From NCBI RefSeq assembly GCF_052116145.1, contig NZ_JBQKLQ010000001.1, positions 682,001 through 746,000 on the forward strand: a stretch of 64,000 nucleotides of DNA, in the 5' to 3' direction. This document shows positions 17,983-25,457 of the stretch, piece by piece. Below the pieces are notes generated by a model. The model worked only from the letters and a program-made list of their open reading frames with translations. It did no database searches and was not told the origin of the DNA. The stretch's first letter is position 1. Each line of letters opens with the position of its first letter. Made by a program: the position numbers and the translations under genes. Source of the stretch: Fundicoccus sp052116145. Its GTDB lineage: Bacteria > Bacillota > Bacilli > Lactobacillales > Aerococcaceae.

Positions 17983-18056
17983 AATAAATCAACATTAGTC
18001 TAGTCGCTATTGTTATTAATTATTCCTTTAGATTTAATTTGATTTTAATTTAAAAA

Positions 18057-18725
18057 TTATTCTGCTTTATTTAGATAGCTCAGAACAATTTCAATGTTCT
18101 CTTCAATCGATCCTTGTCCTGTATCTAGTGTAATTGCATCTTCCGCTTGTTTTAACGGACTATGCTCTCTAGTTGAATCATATTCATCACGGCGAATAAT
18201 ATCCGCTTTTAATTCTTCAAAGCTTTGACTTGTAATCCCTCTTGCTATATTCTCATCATACCTTCTTTGAGCTCTGATTTCTGGACTAGCAATAAAGAAA
18301 AATTTATAATCAGCTTCCGGCAACACGACGGTTCCAATATCACGACCATCCATAACTACCGAGTGTTCTTTTGCCATTGTTCTTTGACGCGCTACTAAAT
18401 CTTCTCTAACAAAATCAAGAGCAGATACAGCAGAGACATTCTGAGAAACCTCAACACTACGAATAGCCTCTTCAACATCCTCATTATTTAAAAACAAATG
18501 TTGAACCCCATCGACAAATTCAAAAGATAGATCAATCTCTTTTAAAATGGTTTCTATTCGTTCGATATTATCAACTGCTACCTTTTGACGAAGGACGGCC
18601 AGAGTCACTCCTCTATACATAGCGCCAGTATCAATATATGTGATACTTAATCGTTTCGCAATTTGTTTCGCGATTGTACTTTTACCTGATGCTGCTGGAC
18701 CATCAATTGCAATTGTTATACTCAT
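18057..18725 (-). CDS. cmk: Cytidylate kinase
   Basis: Cmk phosphorylates CMP and dCMP using ATP. The P-loop GPAASGKSTIA is at residues ~9-19. IDTGAMYRGVTL marks the CMP-binding region. MDGRDIGTVVLPEA and the RRYDENIARG/RRDEYDSTREHSPL segments complete the family pattern. At 222 residues it is full length. AGGAG precedes the ATG. It is followed by rpsA, the usual cmk-rpsA order; the promoter in the gap suggests rpsA is also expressed independently. Confidence 0.95.
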   Translation of the reverse strand: MSITIAIDGPAASGKSTIAKQIAKRLSITYIDTGAMYRGVTLAVLRQKVAVDNIERIETILKEIDLSFEFVDGVQHLFLNNEDVEEAIRSVEVSQNVSAVSALDFVREDLVARQRTMAKEHSVVMDGRDIGTVVLPEADYKFFFIASPEIRAQRRYDENIARGITSQSFEELKADIIRRDEYDSTREHSPLKQAEDAITLDTGQGSIEENIEIVLSYLNKAE

Positions 18726-18768
18726 GTCATTACTCCTTTATATTCGAAAACATCGTTGTAAACATAGA

Positions 18769-18815
18769 AAATCACGTTTCTCTACGCTAAGTGCACGAAT
18801 TGAGAAACGTGATTT
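18769..18815 (-). terminator. Terminator of the LysM gene
   Basis: AAATCACGTTTCTC (18769-18782) pairs perfectly with GAGAAACGTGATTT (18802-18815) around a 19-base loop, followed on the minus strand by TTTTCT. It separates the LysM gene from cmk. Confidence 0.8.
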
Positions 18816-18830
18816 AAGAATTTATAAGAA

Positions 18831-19472
18831 CTATGGAATAACTATTGTGTCACCTGGATAAATTGCTGTATCAATCGTTGCACCGTTAGCTTGTGCTAAT
18901 TGATAAACATCCACTCCATAAGCTGTAGCAATACCATACCAAGAGTCTCCTGCTTGAATCACATAAAAACTTCCAGCTGGTTCTGGTGCTGGTGTTGGTG
19001 TCTCTTCCACTGGCGGAGTTGTTTCCACTGGTGGCGTTGACTCAACTACTGATGATTCTGGTGCTGTACTCTCATCAATTTCTCGTGAACTGATTGATTC
19101 AGATTCACTTGACGATTCAGATTCAGATTCACTTGAAACTGTCGATTCGCTAGACGCTATTGAGCTTTGGTCAATTTGAATCTGCGAAGTAGTTCTTTGC
19201 GGAATTTGGTTTTCCGATCTTTGAGCACTTACAAACCAATACAATAAAAAAGGTGATAACAACGTAATTACTAATAAGAATAACAATACTTTTGACAAAG
19301 TAGTTGCTTCCTTAACAGGTTGATTACGTGCAGCGCGTGAGTATTGTCTGGTTTTCAAATTCTCATCTTCACCGAATTTTTTATTCCAAGGCGCTTTAAA
19401 TTTACTTTCTTGTTTTGGTTGTTGCTCATCTTGATGTTCTTGATTTTCATTTAGTTCGTTATCTTTTGCCAT
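18831..19472 (-). CDS. Membrane-anchored LysM domain protein
   Basis: This 213-residue protein has a charged cytoplasmic N-terminus rich in Glu, Gln and Asn (residues ~1-60). One membrane segment follows at about 63-84 (LLFLLVITLLSPFLLYWFV). Next is a long Ser/Glu linker, then a Pro/Thr/Val linker (VETTPPVEETPTPAPEP). A single C-terminal LysM domain (YVIQAGDSWYGIATAYGVD ... YPGDTIVIP) should bind peptidoglycan. The start is ATG 19472, 7 bases after AGGAGG; a longer frame begins with TTG. Topology resembles small cell-wall-binding proteins next to cmk/rpsA in other lactic acid bacteria, but I do not recognise a named gene. There is a terminator after it and an inverted repeat in its leader. 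Confidence 0.85.
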   Translation of the reverse strand: MAKDNELNENQEHQDEQQPKQESKFKAPWNKKFGEDENLKTRQYSRAARNQPVKEATTLSKVLLFLLVITLLSPFLLYWFVSAQRSENQIPQRTTSQIQIDQSSIASSESTVSSESESESSSESESISSREIDESTAPESSVVESTPPVETTPPVEETPTPAPEPAGSFYVIQAGDSWYGIATAYGVDVYQLAQANGATIDTAIYPGDTIVIP

Positions 19473-19487
19473 CAAAATTCCTCCTAC

Positions 19488-19512
19488 ATATGTTATACTA
19501 TTAATAACATAT
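19488..19512. promoter_or_regulatory. Inverted repeat in the LysM gene leader
   Basis: ATATGTTAT (19488-19496) and ATAACATAT (19504-19512) form a perfect 9-bp inverted repeat with 7 bases between, directly upstream of the ribosome binding site. It may be an operator or a leader hairpin; nothing identifies the regulator. Confidence 0.45.
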
Positions 19513-19601
19513 TTATTCTAGAATAGCTAGTCAGACTATTCGTAATAGCATACTATCATCATACTTTATTTTAAAAAAATAGAAAATATACAAAGCCTTT
19601 T

Positions 19602-19623
19602 AATACCGAAAAGATACGGTATT
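19602..19623. promoter_or_regulatory. Inverted repeat upstream of the ferredoxin gene
   Basis: AATACCG (19602-19608) and CGGTATT (19617-19623) are exact complements separated by 8 bases, about 33 bases before the ferredoxin start. This is a candidate operator, or a hairpin at the 5' end of the transcript. Confidence 0.45.
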
Positions 19624-19655
19624 GTAATTACATTGTAACAAATGGCGGTGAGAAA

Positions 19656-19859
19656 GTGAACAAATTACACATAATCCCTGAAAAATGCATCGCTTGCGGT
19701 TTATGTTACTTACATTATCCGGAAGTTTTTGACTGCAACGATGAAGGAATAGCCTTCATAAAAAAAGAGAGTACCACTCGCCAACAAGACGAGAGTACTC
19801 CAGCAGTTTATAGATGCCCTACCCGTGCGATTGAGATAGTCGACCATCAGTTGAATTAA
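19656..19859 (+). CDS. fer: Small [4Fe-4S] ferredoxin
   Basis: This 67-residue ferredoxin has four cysteines placed for a single [4Fe-4S] cluster: Cys11, Cys14 and Cys17 in CIACGLC, and Cys54 in YRCPTRAI. Cys27 is extra and could form a disulfide. It resembles the monocluster Fer protein of Bacillus, a cytoplasmic electron carrier. It begins with GTG at 19656, with GGCGGTGAG just upstream as the ribosome binding site. It is one of the few plus-strand genes, and its 3' end overlaps the 3' end of ribU by 41 bases on the opposite strand. Its redox partner cannot be told from the window. Confidence 0.88.
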   Translation: MNKLHIIPEKCIACGLCYLHYPEVFDCNDEGIAFIKKESTTRQQDESTPAVYRCPTRAIEIVDHQLN

Positions 19860-20460
19860 TTGAACTTTTTTCAAAGGAATATGCTTCGTAAAGCATATTT
19901 CTTTTTTTCATAATTGGAACTAATGTTTTAAACACAGCCAATTGACCAAATACTAAGAACACACCTTTGATTAAGTTAAACGGGATAATAATGGATACGA
20001 CGTAAACAAAAAGATCTGGTATTGGGAAATTCAATACGGCTACATACCATGGCAAAGCCACATAGTAGTTGAAAATTGCCATTGATATTACTAAAAATGT
20101 GACTAAAGAAGTACTCATCAAAACATATTTAAATTTAATAGATAGTTGTTTCAAATTAGATAAAATATAGTGAGTTGGTAAAAACATTGCCATCGATGCA
20201 ATAAAACTCATAATCACACCAATTGGTAGACCCGCTTGTCCTCCACCCATTATATAATTTAATAAATCTCGTGTACCTGCTACAACAATTGCCCCAATTG
20301 GACCATTTGCTAGTAAACCAATCAAAACCATCAAGTCACTGAAATCAATTTTTAAAAACGGAGCTGCCGGCAGAATAGGAAAATCAAATGTCCTCAATAC
20401 AATTGCCCATGCCCCCAAAATTGCTAAAAAAACCAAACGCGATAACTTCATGTTTTTCAT
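19819..20460 (-). CDS. ribU: Riboflavin ECF transporter S component RibU
   Basis: RibU is the membrane S component that captures riboflavin and works with the shared ECF energising module (not in this window). The 213 residues contain about six hydrophobic segments, starting with LVFLAILGAWAIVLR. They include KIDFSDLMVLIGLLANGPIGA and the RDLLNYIMGGGQAGLPIG loop typical of RibU. The start is ATG 20460, 8 bases after AAGGAG; a longer frame begins at GTG 20478. The gene follows an FMN riboswitch with a terminator, which strongly supports riboflavin as the substrate. Its last 41 bases overlap the convergent ferredoxin gene. Confidence 0.93.
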   Translation of the reverse strand: MKNMKLSRLVFLAILGAWAIVLRTFDFPILPAAPFLKIDFSDLMVLIGLLANGPIGAIVVAGTRDLLNYIMGGGQAGLPIGVIMSFIASMAMFLPTHYILSNLKQLSIKFKYVLMSTSLVTFLVISMAIFNYYVALPWYVAVLNFPIPDLFVYVVSIIIPFNLIKGVFLVFGQLAVFKTLVPIMKKRNMLYEAYSFEKSSINSTDGRLSQSHG

Positions 20461-20533
20461 TACTTTTTCTCCTTCCACGTCTATGGAATAGAAAGCAAAT
20501 CAACCACTATGAGTTGATAATGCCTACAAAAAT

Positions 20534-20576
20534 ACACCGAATCTGCCTCAAAAAAACTCTTCGGCAAATACGGTGT
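20534..20576 (-). terminator. Riboswitch-controlled terminator of ribU
   Basis: On the minus strand ACACCG...TGCC pairs with GGCA...CGGTGT, with a T-run (TATTTTTG) after it. It lies between the FMN aptamer and the ribU ribosome binding site and is the likely expression platform for transcription attenuation. Confidence 0.8.
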
Positions 20577-20600
20577 AGTAAATAAGCATAATCATGCAAT

Positions 20601-20720
20601 CTCTTCTACTATCAGACTTTACTGTCGGTACTGGAATTACACCAGTTCATCTAAGCAATGAAATCATTGCAAAGTCGTGGACTATACCACCGGTCGGGAA
20701 TTTCACCCTGCCCCGAAGAC
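20601..20720 (-). ncRNA. FMN riboswitch (RFN element)
   Basis: The minus strand shows the conserved RFN blocks in order: CTTCGGGGCAGGGTGAAATT, CCCGACCGGTGGTATAGTCC, then after a variable arm CTGGTGTAATTCCAGTACCG, ACAGTAAAGTCTGATAG and a closing AGAAGAG that pairs with CTCTTCG-like P1. FMN binding to this element reduces expression of riboflavin synthesis or uptake genes. Here it precedes ribU. Confidence 0.95.
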
Positions 20721-20740
20721 GTATTGTTTTATTTGTTAAA

Positions 20741-20769
20741 AGTATAACATGTTTTTTATGACATAACAA
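20741..20769 (-). promoter_or_regulatory. Promoter of the ribU leader
   Basis: TTGTTA (20764-20769) and TATACT (20741-20746) are 17 bases apart on the minus strand, and a TG precedes the -10 (TGTTATACT). Transcription would start just before the FMN aptamer. Confidence 0.7.
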
Positions 20770-20802
20770 GCATAAAATAAATTTATTCTTATACTAATTT
20801 GA

Positions 20803-21528
20803 TTATTTAGAACTTTTTGCTAATTTTAGCAATTTATCTACTTCAAAGGCTGTTAAATCGCGCCATTGACCAACATGTAAATTATAAATATCTAAAAATG
20901 CGAATCTTTCGCGTTTAAGTTTCATAACCGGATGACCGACCGATTCAAACATTCTTTTTACCTGGTGGTTCCAACCTTCGTGAATAGTCAATTCAACAAT
21001 AGCCGTCCCATTAGTTGGATTTGATGTTAATAAATTAGCTTTTGCTTTAGCTGTCTTTTTCCCATCTAAAACAACGCCTCTTTCTAACTTATTTAATGAA
21101 GCTTGTGTAGGAATCCCTTGAACTTTTGCTACATATACTTTATCAATCTGATATTTAGGATGCATCAATAAATTGGCAAATTCACCATCATTCGTCAAAA
21201 CAATTAAACCCGTTGTATCATAATCTAAACGGCCAACTGGATAAATTCTCTCAGTGACCCCTTCAATTAGATCCAAAACAACTTTACGTCCTTTATCATC
21301 ACTGACCGCACTGATCACTGAACGTGGTTTATTCAGTAAAATATAACGTGGTTCTTCTTTATAAATAGGCACTTGATCAACTTCGATTCGATCAGTCGCA
21401 TTAACCTTTACGCCTAATTCTCGAACAACTTCTCCATTAACTTTAACGCGACCATCCAATATTAATTGTTCGCATTTTCGACGACTGTCTACACCTGCAT
21501 GCGCCATTACTTTTTGCAATCTTTCCAT
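20803..21528 (-). CDS. rluB: rRNA pseudouridine synthase RluB
   Basis: RluB converts a uridine in 23S rRNA to pseudouridine. The N-terminal S4 domain reads MERLQKVMAHAGVDSRRKCEQLI. The catalytic RsuA-type domain has GRLDYDTTGLIVLTNDGEFA with the catalytic Asp, KVYVAKVQG, and the EGWNHQVKRMFESVGHPVMKLKR block near the C terminus. At 241 residues it is normal. It follows scpB by 25 bases, as in Bacillus (scpA-scpB-rluB). GAGGTG precedes the ATG. Confidence 0.95.
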   Translation of the reverse strand: MERLQKVMAHAGVDSRRKCEQLILDGRVKVNGEVVRELGVKVNATDRIEVDQVPIYKEEPRYILLNKPRSVISAVSDDKGRKVVLDLIEGVTERIYPVGRLDYDTTGLIVLTNDGEFANLLMHPKYQIDKVYVAKVQGIPTQASLNKLERGVVLDGKKTAKAKANLLTSNPTNGTAIVELTIHEGWNHQVKRMFESVGHPVMKLKRERFAFLDIYNLHVGQWRDLTAFEVDKLLKLAKSSK

Positions 21529-21553
21529 CTATCTACACCTCTTGTTCTTTCGA

Positions 21554-22144
21554 TTAGTTCTCTAATTCATCATATAATTCAATCTGCCAATTTTTAGTAG
21601 AAAATAATTCTTCTACTGCGGATTCGGAATTTAATTCCAATGGTTCGACTTCCGGTAAATCTTCTAAAGACTGTAAGCCAAAATAATCCATAAAGTAATT
21701 TGTTATACCGTATAGGACAGGTCTTCCTGGCGCTTCGACTCGCCCTACCTCTTTAACTAAGTCTCGACCTATCAGCTTTTGAATCATACTTGCTGAAGAG
21801 ACTCCTCTTACTTCATCTACTGCCAGACGTGTAATTGGTTGTCGATAAGCAATGATTGCTAACGTTTCGATCGCAGCACGTGTCAACGTGTTTTTATAAG
21901 GTGACTGAGCATAAGTTTCAACATCCTGTGCTACCTCTTTTTTGGTAACAAGTACATAGTGTTGATTGAAATTGACTAATTCAATTGGAGAGTCTTCATC
22001 TGAATATAAATTCAATTTTAATTGCTGTAATGCTGCGTCAATCGCTTTAACATTTTCATTCAATGAATTCGATAAATGTTCTCGGCTGACACCTTCTTGT
22101 CCTGAGACAAACAGAATCGCATGCACTCGTTTAATTAAATTCAT
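21554..22144 (-). CDS. scpB: Segregation and condensation protein ScpB
   Basis: ScpB is the winged-helix kite subunit of the Smc-ScpAB condensin. Typical stretches are MNLIKRVHAILFVSGQEGVS at the N-terminus, RAAIETLAIIAYRQPITRLAVDEVRGV, and GRVEAPGRPVLYGITNYFMDYFG. The longest frame starts at 22198 inside scpA. I prefer the ATG at 22144 (196 residues), because GGGAGAGG lies 8 bases upstream and the family begins at this methionine. That start falls 4 bases after the scpA stop. The C-terminal ~30 residues are acidic. Confidence 0.94.
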   Translation of the reverse strand: MNLIKRVHAILFVSGQEGVSREHLSNSLNENVKAIDAALQQLKLNLYSDEDSPIELVNFNQHYVLVTKKEVAQDVETYAQSPYKNTLTRAAIETLAIIAYRQPITRLAVDEVRGVSSASMIQKLIGRDLVKEVGRVEAPGRPVLYGITNYFMDYFGLQSLEDLPEVEPLELNSESAVEELFSTKNWQIELYDELEN

Positions 22145-22148
22145 TCTT

Positions 22149-22901
22149 CTAAGCCTCTCCCTTTGCTTTAAGTATTTCAATTGGCTGTAATGCTTCATTT
22201 TGATTGAATATAATTGCTTTTTTTCTAACTAACTCTAGCATAGCCATAAAAGTTGTAATTACTTCATGACGACTATTATGGTGAATTAGATCATTAAAAT
22301 GAATCGAATCGTTTGCATCCAAGCCATTCAAAACTGATAAAATATCATCCATTCTTTGCGAAACAGTTAATGGATCATGAATTATTTCTTTTTGTTTTGG
22401 TGCTCTTTCTAACTCTCTTTGTAAAGCCAAAGACATCGCTTCGCTTAATTGTTGAAGCGTGATATCCCCCTCATCTAAAGGAACAAATTGTTGCAGTAAA
22501 GACAAGTCTTCGCTGGGCCGTGTATAAAGCTTTGCACGTTCAATTTGTTTTAATTCTAGAGCGGTCGCAACATCTTGAAATTGTTGATACAACAGTAATT
22601 GTTGAACTAAAACCTGACGAGGATCCTCTGATTCATAGTCCCCTTCAAATTCTGGATCGGGTTCAATTGGCAACAAAAGGCGACTTTTTATTTCTAGCAA
22701 AGTCGCCGCCATAACCAAATAATCTCCAGCAACATCGAGTTGAAACTCTTGAATCGAATGAAGATAGCTTAAGTATTGTGAGGTTATCTCACTCATTGGA
22801 ATATCATTGATATCCACTTTCATTTGCTTAATCAAATGCAATAGTAAATCAAAGGGACCCTGAAATGCCTCCAACTCCAATTTTAATTCAGTATTTGACA
22901 T
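22149..22901 (-). CDS. scpA: Segregation and condensation protein ScpA
   Basis: ScpA is the kleisin that bridges the Smc heads. It starts LKLEAFQGPFDLLLHLIKQ-like (here ELEAFQGPFDLLLHLIKQM), with DINDIPMSEITSQYLSYL and YLVMAATLLEIKSRLLLP typical of the N-terminal kleisin domain. The C-terminal winged helix contains TTFMAMLELVRKKAIIFNQ. I choose ATG 22901 (250 residues), 6 bases after GAGG; a longer frame begins at 22913. It is followed at once by scpB and preceded by the GNAT gene, matching the Bacillus order. Confidence 0.95.
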   Translation of the reverse strand: MSNTELKLELEAFQGPFDLLLHLIKQMKVDINDIPMSEITSQYLSYLHSIQEFQLDVAGDYLVMAATLLEIKSRLLLPIEPDPEFEGDYESEDPRQVLVQQLLLYQQFQDVATALELKQIERAKLYTRPSEDLSLLQQFVPLDEGDITLQQLSEAMSLALQRELERAPKQKEIIHDPLTVSQRMDDILSVLNGLDANDSIHFNDLIHHNSRHEVITTFMAMLELVRKKAIIFNQNEALQPIEILKAKGEA

Positions 22902-22924
22902 ATCTACCCTCATTCTCCACTAAA

Positions 22925-23347
22925 TCATTTAGACTGTGCATCGTTATATTGTTGTGCCCATTTTGAAACTAAATCAATCGTTTTATTCGTTGTTGTTCCT
23001 ATAATTGTCGCATTCGGATGTGAATGACGTAAATCATTATAAATCTTATAGCCGATGCCTTCATTTCTAAAAGAAGGTATCACTGCTACTCGTTGAACCA
23101 TGATATTCTCTCGAATTGAAATTTCATCCTCACTATTGGTAACCGAGGATTGATTATGTTCAACAGCCATAACGCCGACATAATTTCCAGAAGAATCATC
23201 TTTGTATAGATAAATCTCACGATTATCGTCATTACGATAATTCTCTAACAGTTCTTTTAAAACTTCAGTTTTAACATTGTCATCATATGTATAAGATAAT
23301 AACCCTAACACAATTTTTTCGTTTTTATTTTTAGAACGTATTAGCAT
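22925..23347 (-). CDS. ribT: GNAT acetyltransferase, RibT-like
   Basis: This 140-residue protein has a GNAT fold. A beta-strand pair (IYLYKDDSSGNYVGVMAVE) is followed by the acetyl-CoA-binding motif A (VQRVAVIPSFRNEGIGYKIYNDL), where R-N-E-G-I-G contacts the cofactor. In Bacillus, ribT encodes a small GNAT protein at the end of the riboflavin operon just before scpA; this gene has the same position relative to scpA and a similar size. The substrate is unknown. I choose ATG 23347, 6 bases after AAGGAGG. A promoter lies immediately upstream, so this gene probably starts the GNAT-scpA-scpB-rluB transcript. Confidence 0.75.
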   Translation of the reverse strand: MLIRSKNKNEKIVLGLLSYTYDDNVKTEVLKELLENYRNDDNREIYLYKDDSSGNYVGVMAVEHNQSSVTNSEDEISIRENIMVQRVAVIPSFRNEGIGYKIYNDLRHSHPNATIIGTTTNKTIDLVSKWAQQYNDAQSK

Positions 23348-23379
23348 ATTCATCCTCCTTCCTTAGCTCCACTTTTGAG

Positions 23380-23408
23380 ATAATAGCATTCAAAACATGA
23401 AATTTCAA
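23380..23408 (-). promoter_or_regulatory. Promoter of the ribT-scpA-scpB-rluB transcript
   Basis: TTGAAA (23403-23408) and TATTAT (23380-23385) are 17 bases apart on the minus strand, close to the sigma-A consensus. Confidence 0.65.
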
Positions 23409-23429
23409 CTATCAAGCCGTAAAGTAGTC

Positions 23430-24230
23430 TTATGCGCGTTTCACTAAATCTTTAATTAATTTCTTAAAGCGTGGTTTAACAACAGTCGTTACATCAACTA
23501 CTTCATCATGGTTTAGCGAAGCTTGCATACCTGCTGCTAAGTTAGTAATACATGAAATACCAAACACTTCCATTCCACAATGTTTTCCAACAATCGCTTC
23601 TGGTACGGTTGACATACCTACAGCGTCCGCTCCGATTGTACGAGCAAATCTAATTTCTGCTGGAGTTTCATAGGTAGGTCCCGTAAACCAAGCATATACA
23701 CCTTGTTGTAAGTGCAATTGGTTATCTTTCGCGATTTCAATTAATAGGTTCTGACCACGTTTACTATATGTTTCTGTCATATCAACGAATCGTGGTCCAT
23801 GCGCGTCAATATTCTCACCGATCAATGGATTTTCACCGGTTAGGTTAATTTGATCAGTAATAATCATTAAATCACCAGGTACGAATGACGTGTTTACACC
23901 ACCTGCAGCATTCGTTACCACTAATTTACTTACTCCAAGCTCTTTAAAAACTCTTACTGGATAAGTCACTGTTTGTAAGTCATAACCTTCGTAGTAGTGG
24001 AAACGGCCTTGTAAAGCAATCACTTTACGACCAGACAATGTTCCATAAACTAATTGACCAGCATGACCTTTAACAGTTGAAACTGGAAAATTTGGAATAT
24101 CTTCGTAAGGAATTTTCACAGCATCTTCAATATCGTCTGCTAATTCCCCTAGACCTGACCCTAAAATCAAGCCAATTTCTGGTTCAATGATTCCTTTTGA
24201 AACTAAGTAATCTTTTGTATCTTTAAACAT
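23430..24230 (-). CDS. punA: Purine nucleoside phosphorylase
   Basis: This enzyme splits purine nucleosides with phosphate into free base and (deoxy)ribose-1-phosphate. It shows LGSGLGELADDIED (phosphate loop), VKGHAGQLVYGTLSGRKV, LQGRFHYYEGY, VTNAAGGVN and GADAVGMSTVPEAI with ISCITNLAAG. The NxA-type ending favours the guanosine/inosine class (PNP-I). I choose ATG 24230 (266 residues), 8 bases after GAGG. deoB ends 18 bases upstream, so the two form a nucleoside catabolic pair; the bmpA-nupOPQ importer elsewhere in this window may supply substrate. Confidence 0.94.
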   Translation of the reverse strand: MFKDTKDYLVSKGIIEPEIGLILGSGLGELADDIEDAVKIPYEDIPNFPVSTVKGHAGQLVYGTLSGRKVIALQGRFHYYEGYDLQTVTYPVRVFKELGVSKLVVTNAAGGVNTSFVPGDLMIITDQINLTGENPLIGENIDAHGPRFVDMTETYSKRGQNLLIEIAKDNQLHLQQGVYAWFTGPTYETPAEIRFARTIGADAVGMSTVPEAIVGKHCGMEVFGISCITNLAAGMQASLNHDEVVDVTTVVKPRFKKLIKDLVKRA

Positions 24231-24254
24231 ATACATTTCCTCGCTTTATAATTT

Positions 24255-25424
24255 TTAGATTAATTGTGATAAGAACGACGTTCCGTTTTCAGTCTGTTTA
24301 ACACCAAAGTTTTCTGAAATAGTTGCCGCAATATCACTAAAATACCTTGCCTTCAATTCTTTTGCTTGAGTAAATTTCGGGCTGTAAATTAAAATTGGCA
24401 CATACTCTCTTGTATGATCCGTTCCTGGATAAGTCGGGTCATTACCATGGTCCGCCGTTAAAATAAGTAAGTCGTTTTCTTTTAAGTTAGCGTAGATTTC
24501 TGGTAAACGGCCATCGAACTCTTCTAGCGCTTCTGCATAGCCTTCAACATTACGACGATGACCGTAAACTGCATCAAAATCAACAAGATTTGTAAAGCTT
24601 AGGCCTTTGAAATCTTCTCCTAATTTAGCAATTAACTTATCAACACCATCCATATTATCAGTCGTACGAATTGCTTCAGTTAGTCCTTGTCCATTAAAAA
24701 TGTCATTAATCTTACCAATTGAAATGACATCTAAAGCCGCTTCTTTTAAGTAATCTAATGTAGTTTCTCCAAACGGACTTAGAGCATAATCGTGACGATT
24801 ACTTGTACGCTTAAAGTTACCAGGCGCTCCTAAGTATGGACGCGCAATAATGCGACCTAACATATAGGGTTCTTCTAATGTAATCTCACGACAGAATTCA
24901 CAGATACGGTATAATTCTTCTAAAGGGATAATTTCTTCATGGGCTGCAATTTGTAAAACGGAATCTGCAGATGTATACACGATTAAGTCTCTCGTTTTCA
25001 TCTGGTATTCTCCTAATTCGTCTAAAATCTCTGTTCCTGATGCTGGTTTGTTCCCAACAATCTTTCTACCTGAAAACTCTTCAATTTGGTCAAGTAACTC
25101 TTTGGGAAAACCATCCGGAAACACTCTAAATGGCTTTTCAATTTTTAAGCCCATAATTTCCCAGTGTCCCGTCATCGTATCTTTACCAACTGACACTTCT
25201 TCTAACTTTGTCCAATAACCCTTCGTTGTTTCTTGAGCTTCTAGTCCTTCCAAAGCCTCAATATTCGCTAGGCCAAGTTCTACCATATTAGGAACTTTTA
25301 ACCCTGCATTTTTAGCAATGTTTCCTAAAGTATGGGAATTTAAATCATTAAACTCAGCTGCATCTGGTGCCTCTCCTATACCGACTGAATCTAGTACTAC
25401 TAAATGAATTCGATCAAAACTCAT
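24255..25424 (-). CDS. deoB: Phosphopentomutase
   Basis: DeoB interconverts (deoxy)ribose-1-phosphate and -5-phosphate, linking nucleoside breakdown to central metabolism. It belongs to the alkaline phosphatase superfamily. Metal and active-site blocks are VVLDSVGIGEAPD at the N-terminus, SVGKDTMTGHWE with the phosphorylated Thr, FTNLVDFDAVYGHRRN and LILTADHGNDPTYPGTDHTREYVP. At 389 residues it is normal. AGGAGG is 7 bases before ATG 25424; a TTG start one codon earlier is less well placed. It precedes punA by 18 bases and follows xerD by 30. Confidence 0.96.
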   Translation of the reverse strand: MSFDRIHLVVLDSVGIGEAPDAAEFNDLNSHTLGNIAKNAGLKVPNMVELGLANIEALEGLEAQETTKGYWTKLEEVSVGKDTMTGHWEIMGLKIEKPFRVFPDGFPKELLDQIEEFSGRKIVGNKPASGTEILDELGEYQMKTRDLIVYTSADSVLQIAAHEEIIPLEELYRICEFCREITLEEPYMLGRIIARPYLGAPGNFKRTSNRHDYALSPFGETTLDYLKEAALDVISIGKINDIFNGQGLTEAIRTTDNMDGVDKLIAKLGEDFKGLSFTNLVDFDAVYGHRRNVEGYAEALEEFDGRLPEIYANLKENDLLILTADHGNDPTYPGTDHTREYVPILIYSPKFTQAKELKARYFSDIAATISENFGVKQTENGTSFLSQLI

Positions 25425-25457
25425 CAAAAAACCTCCTATTAATATTGTTTGATTATT

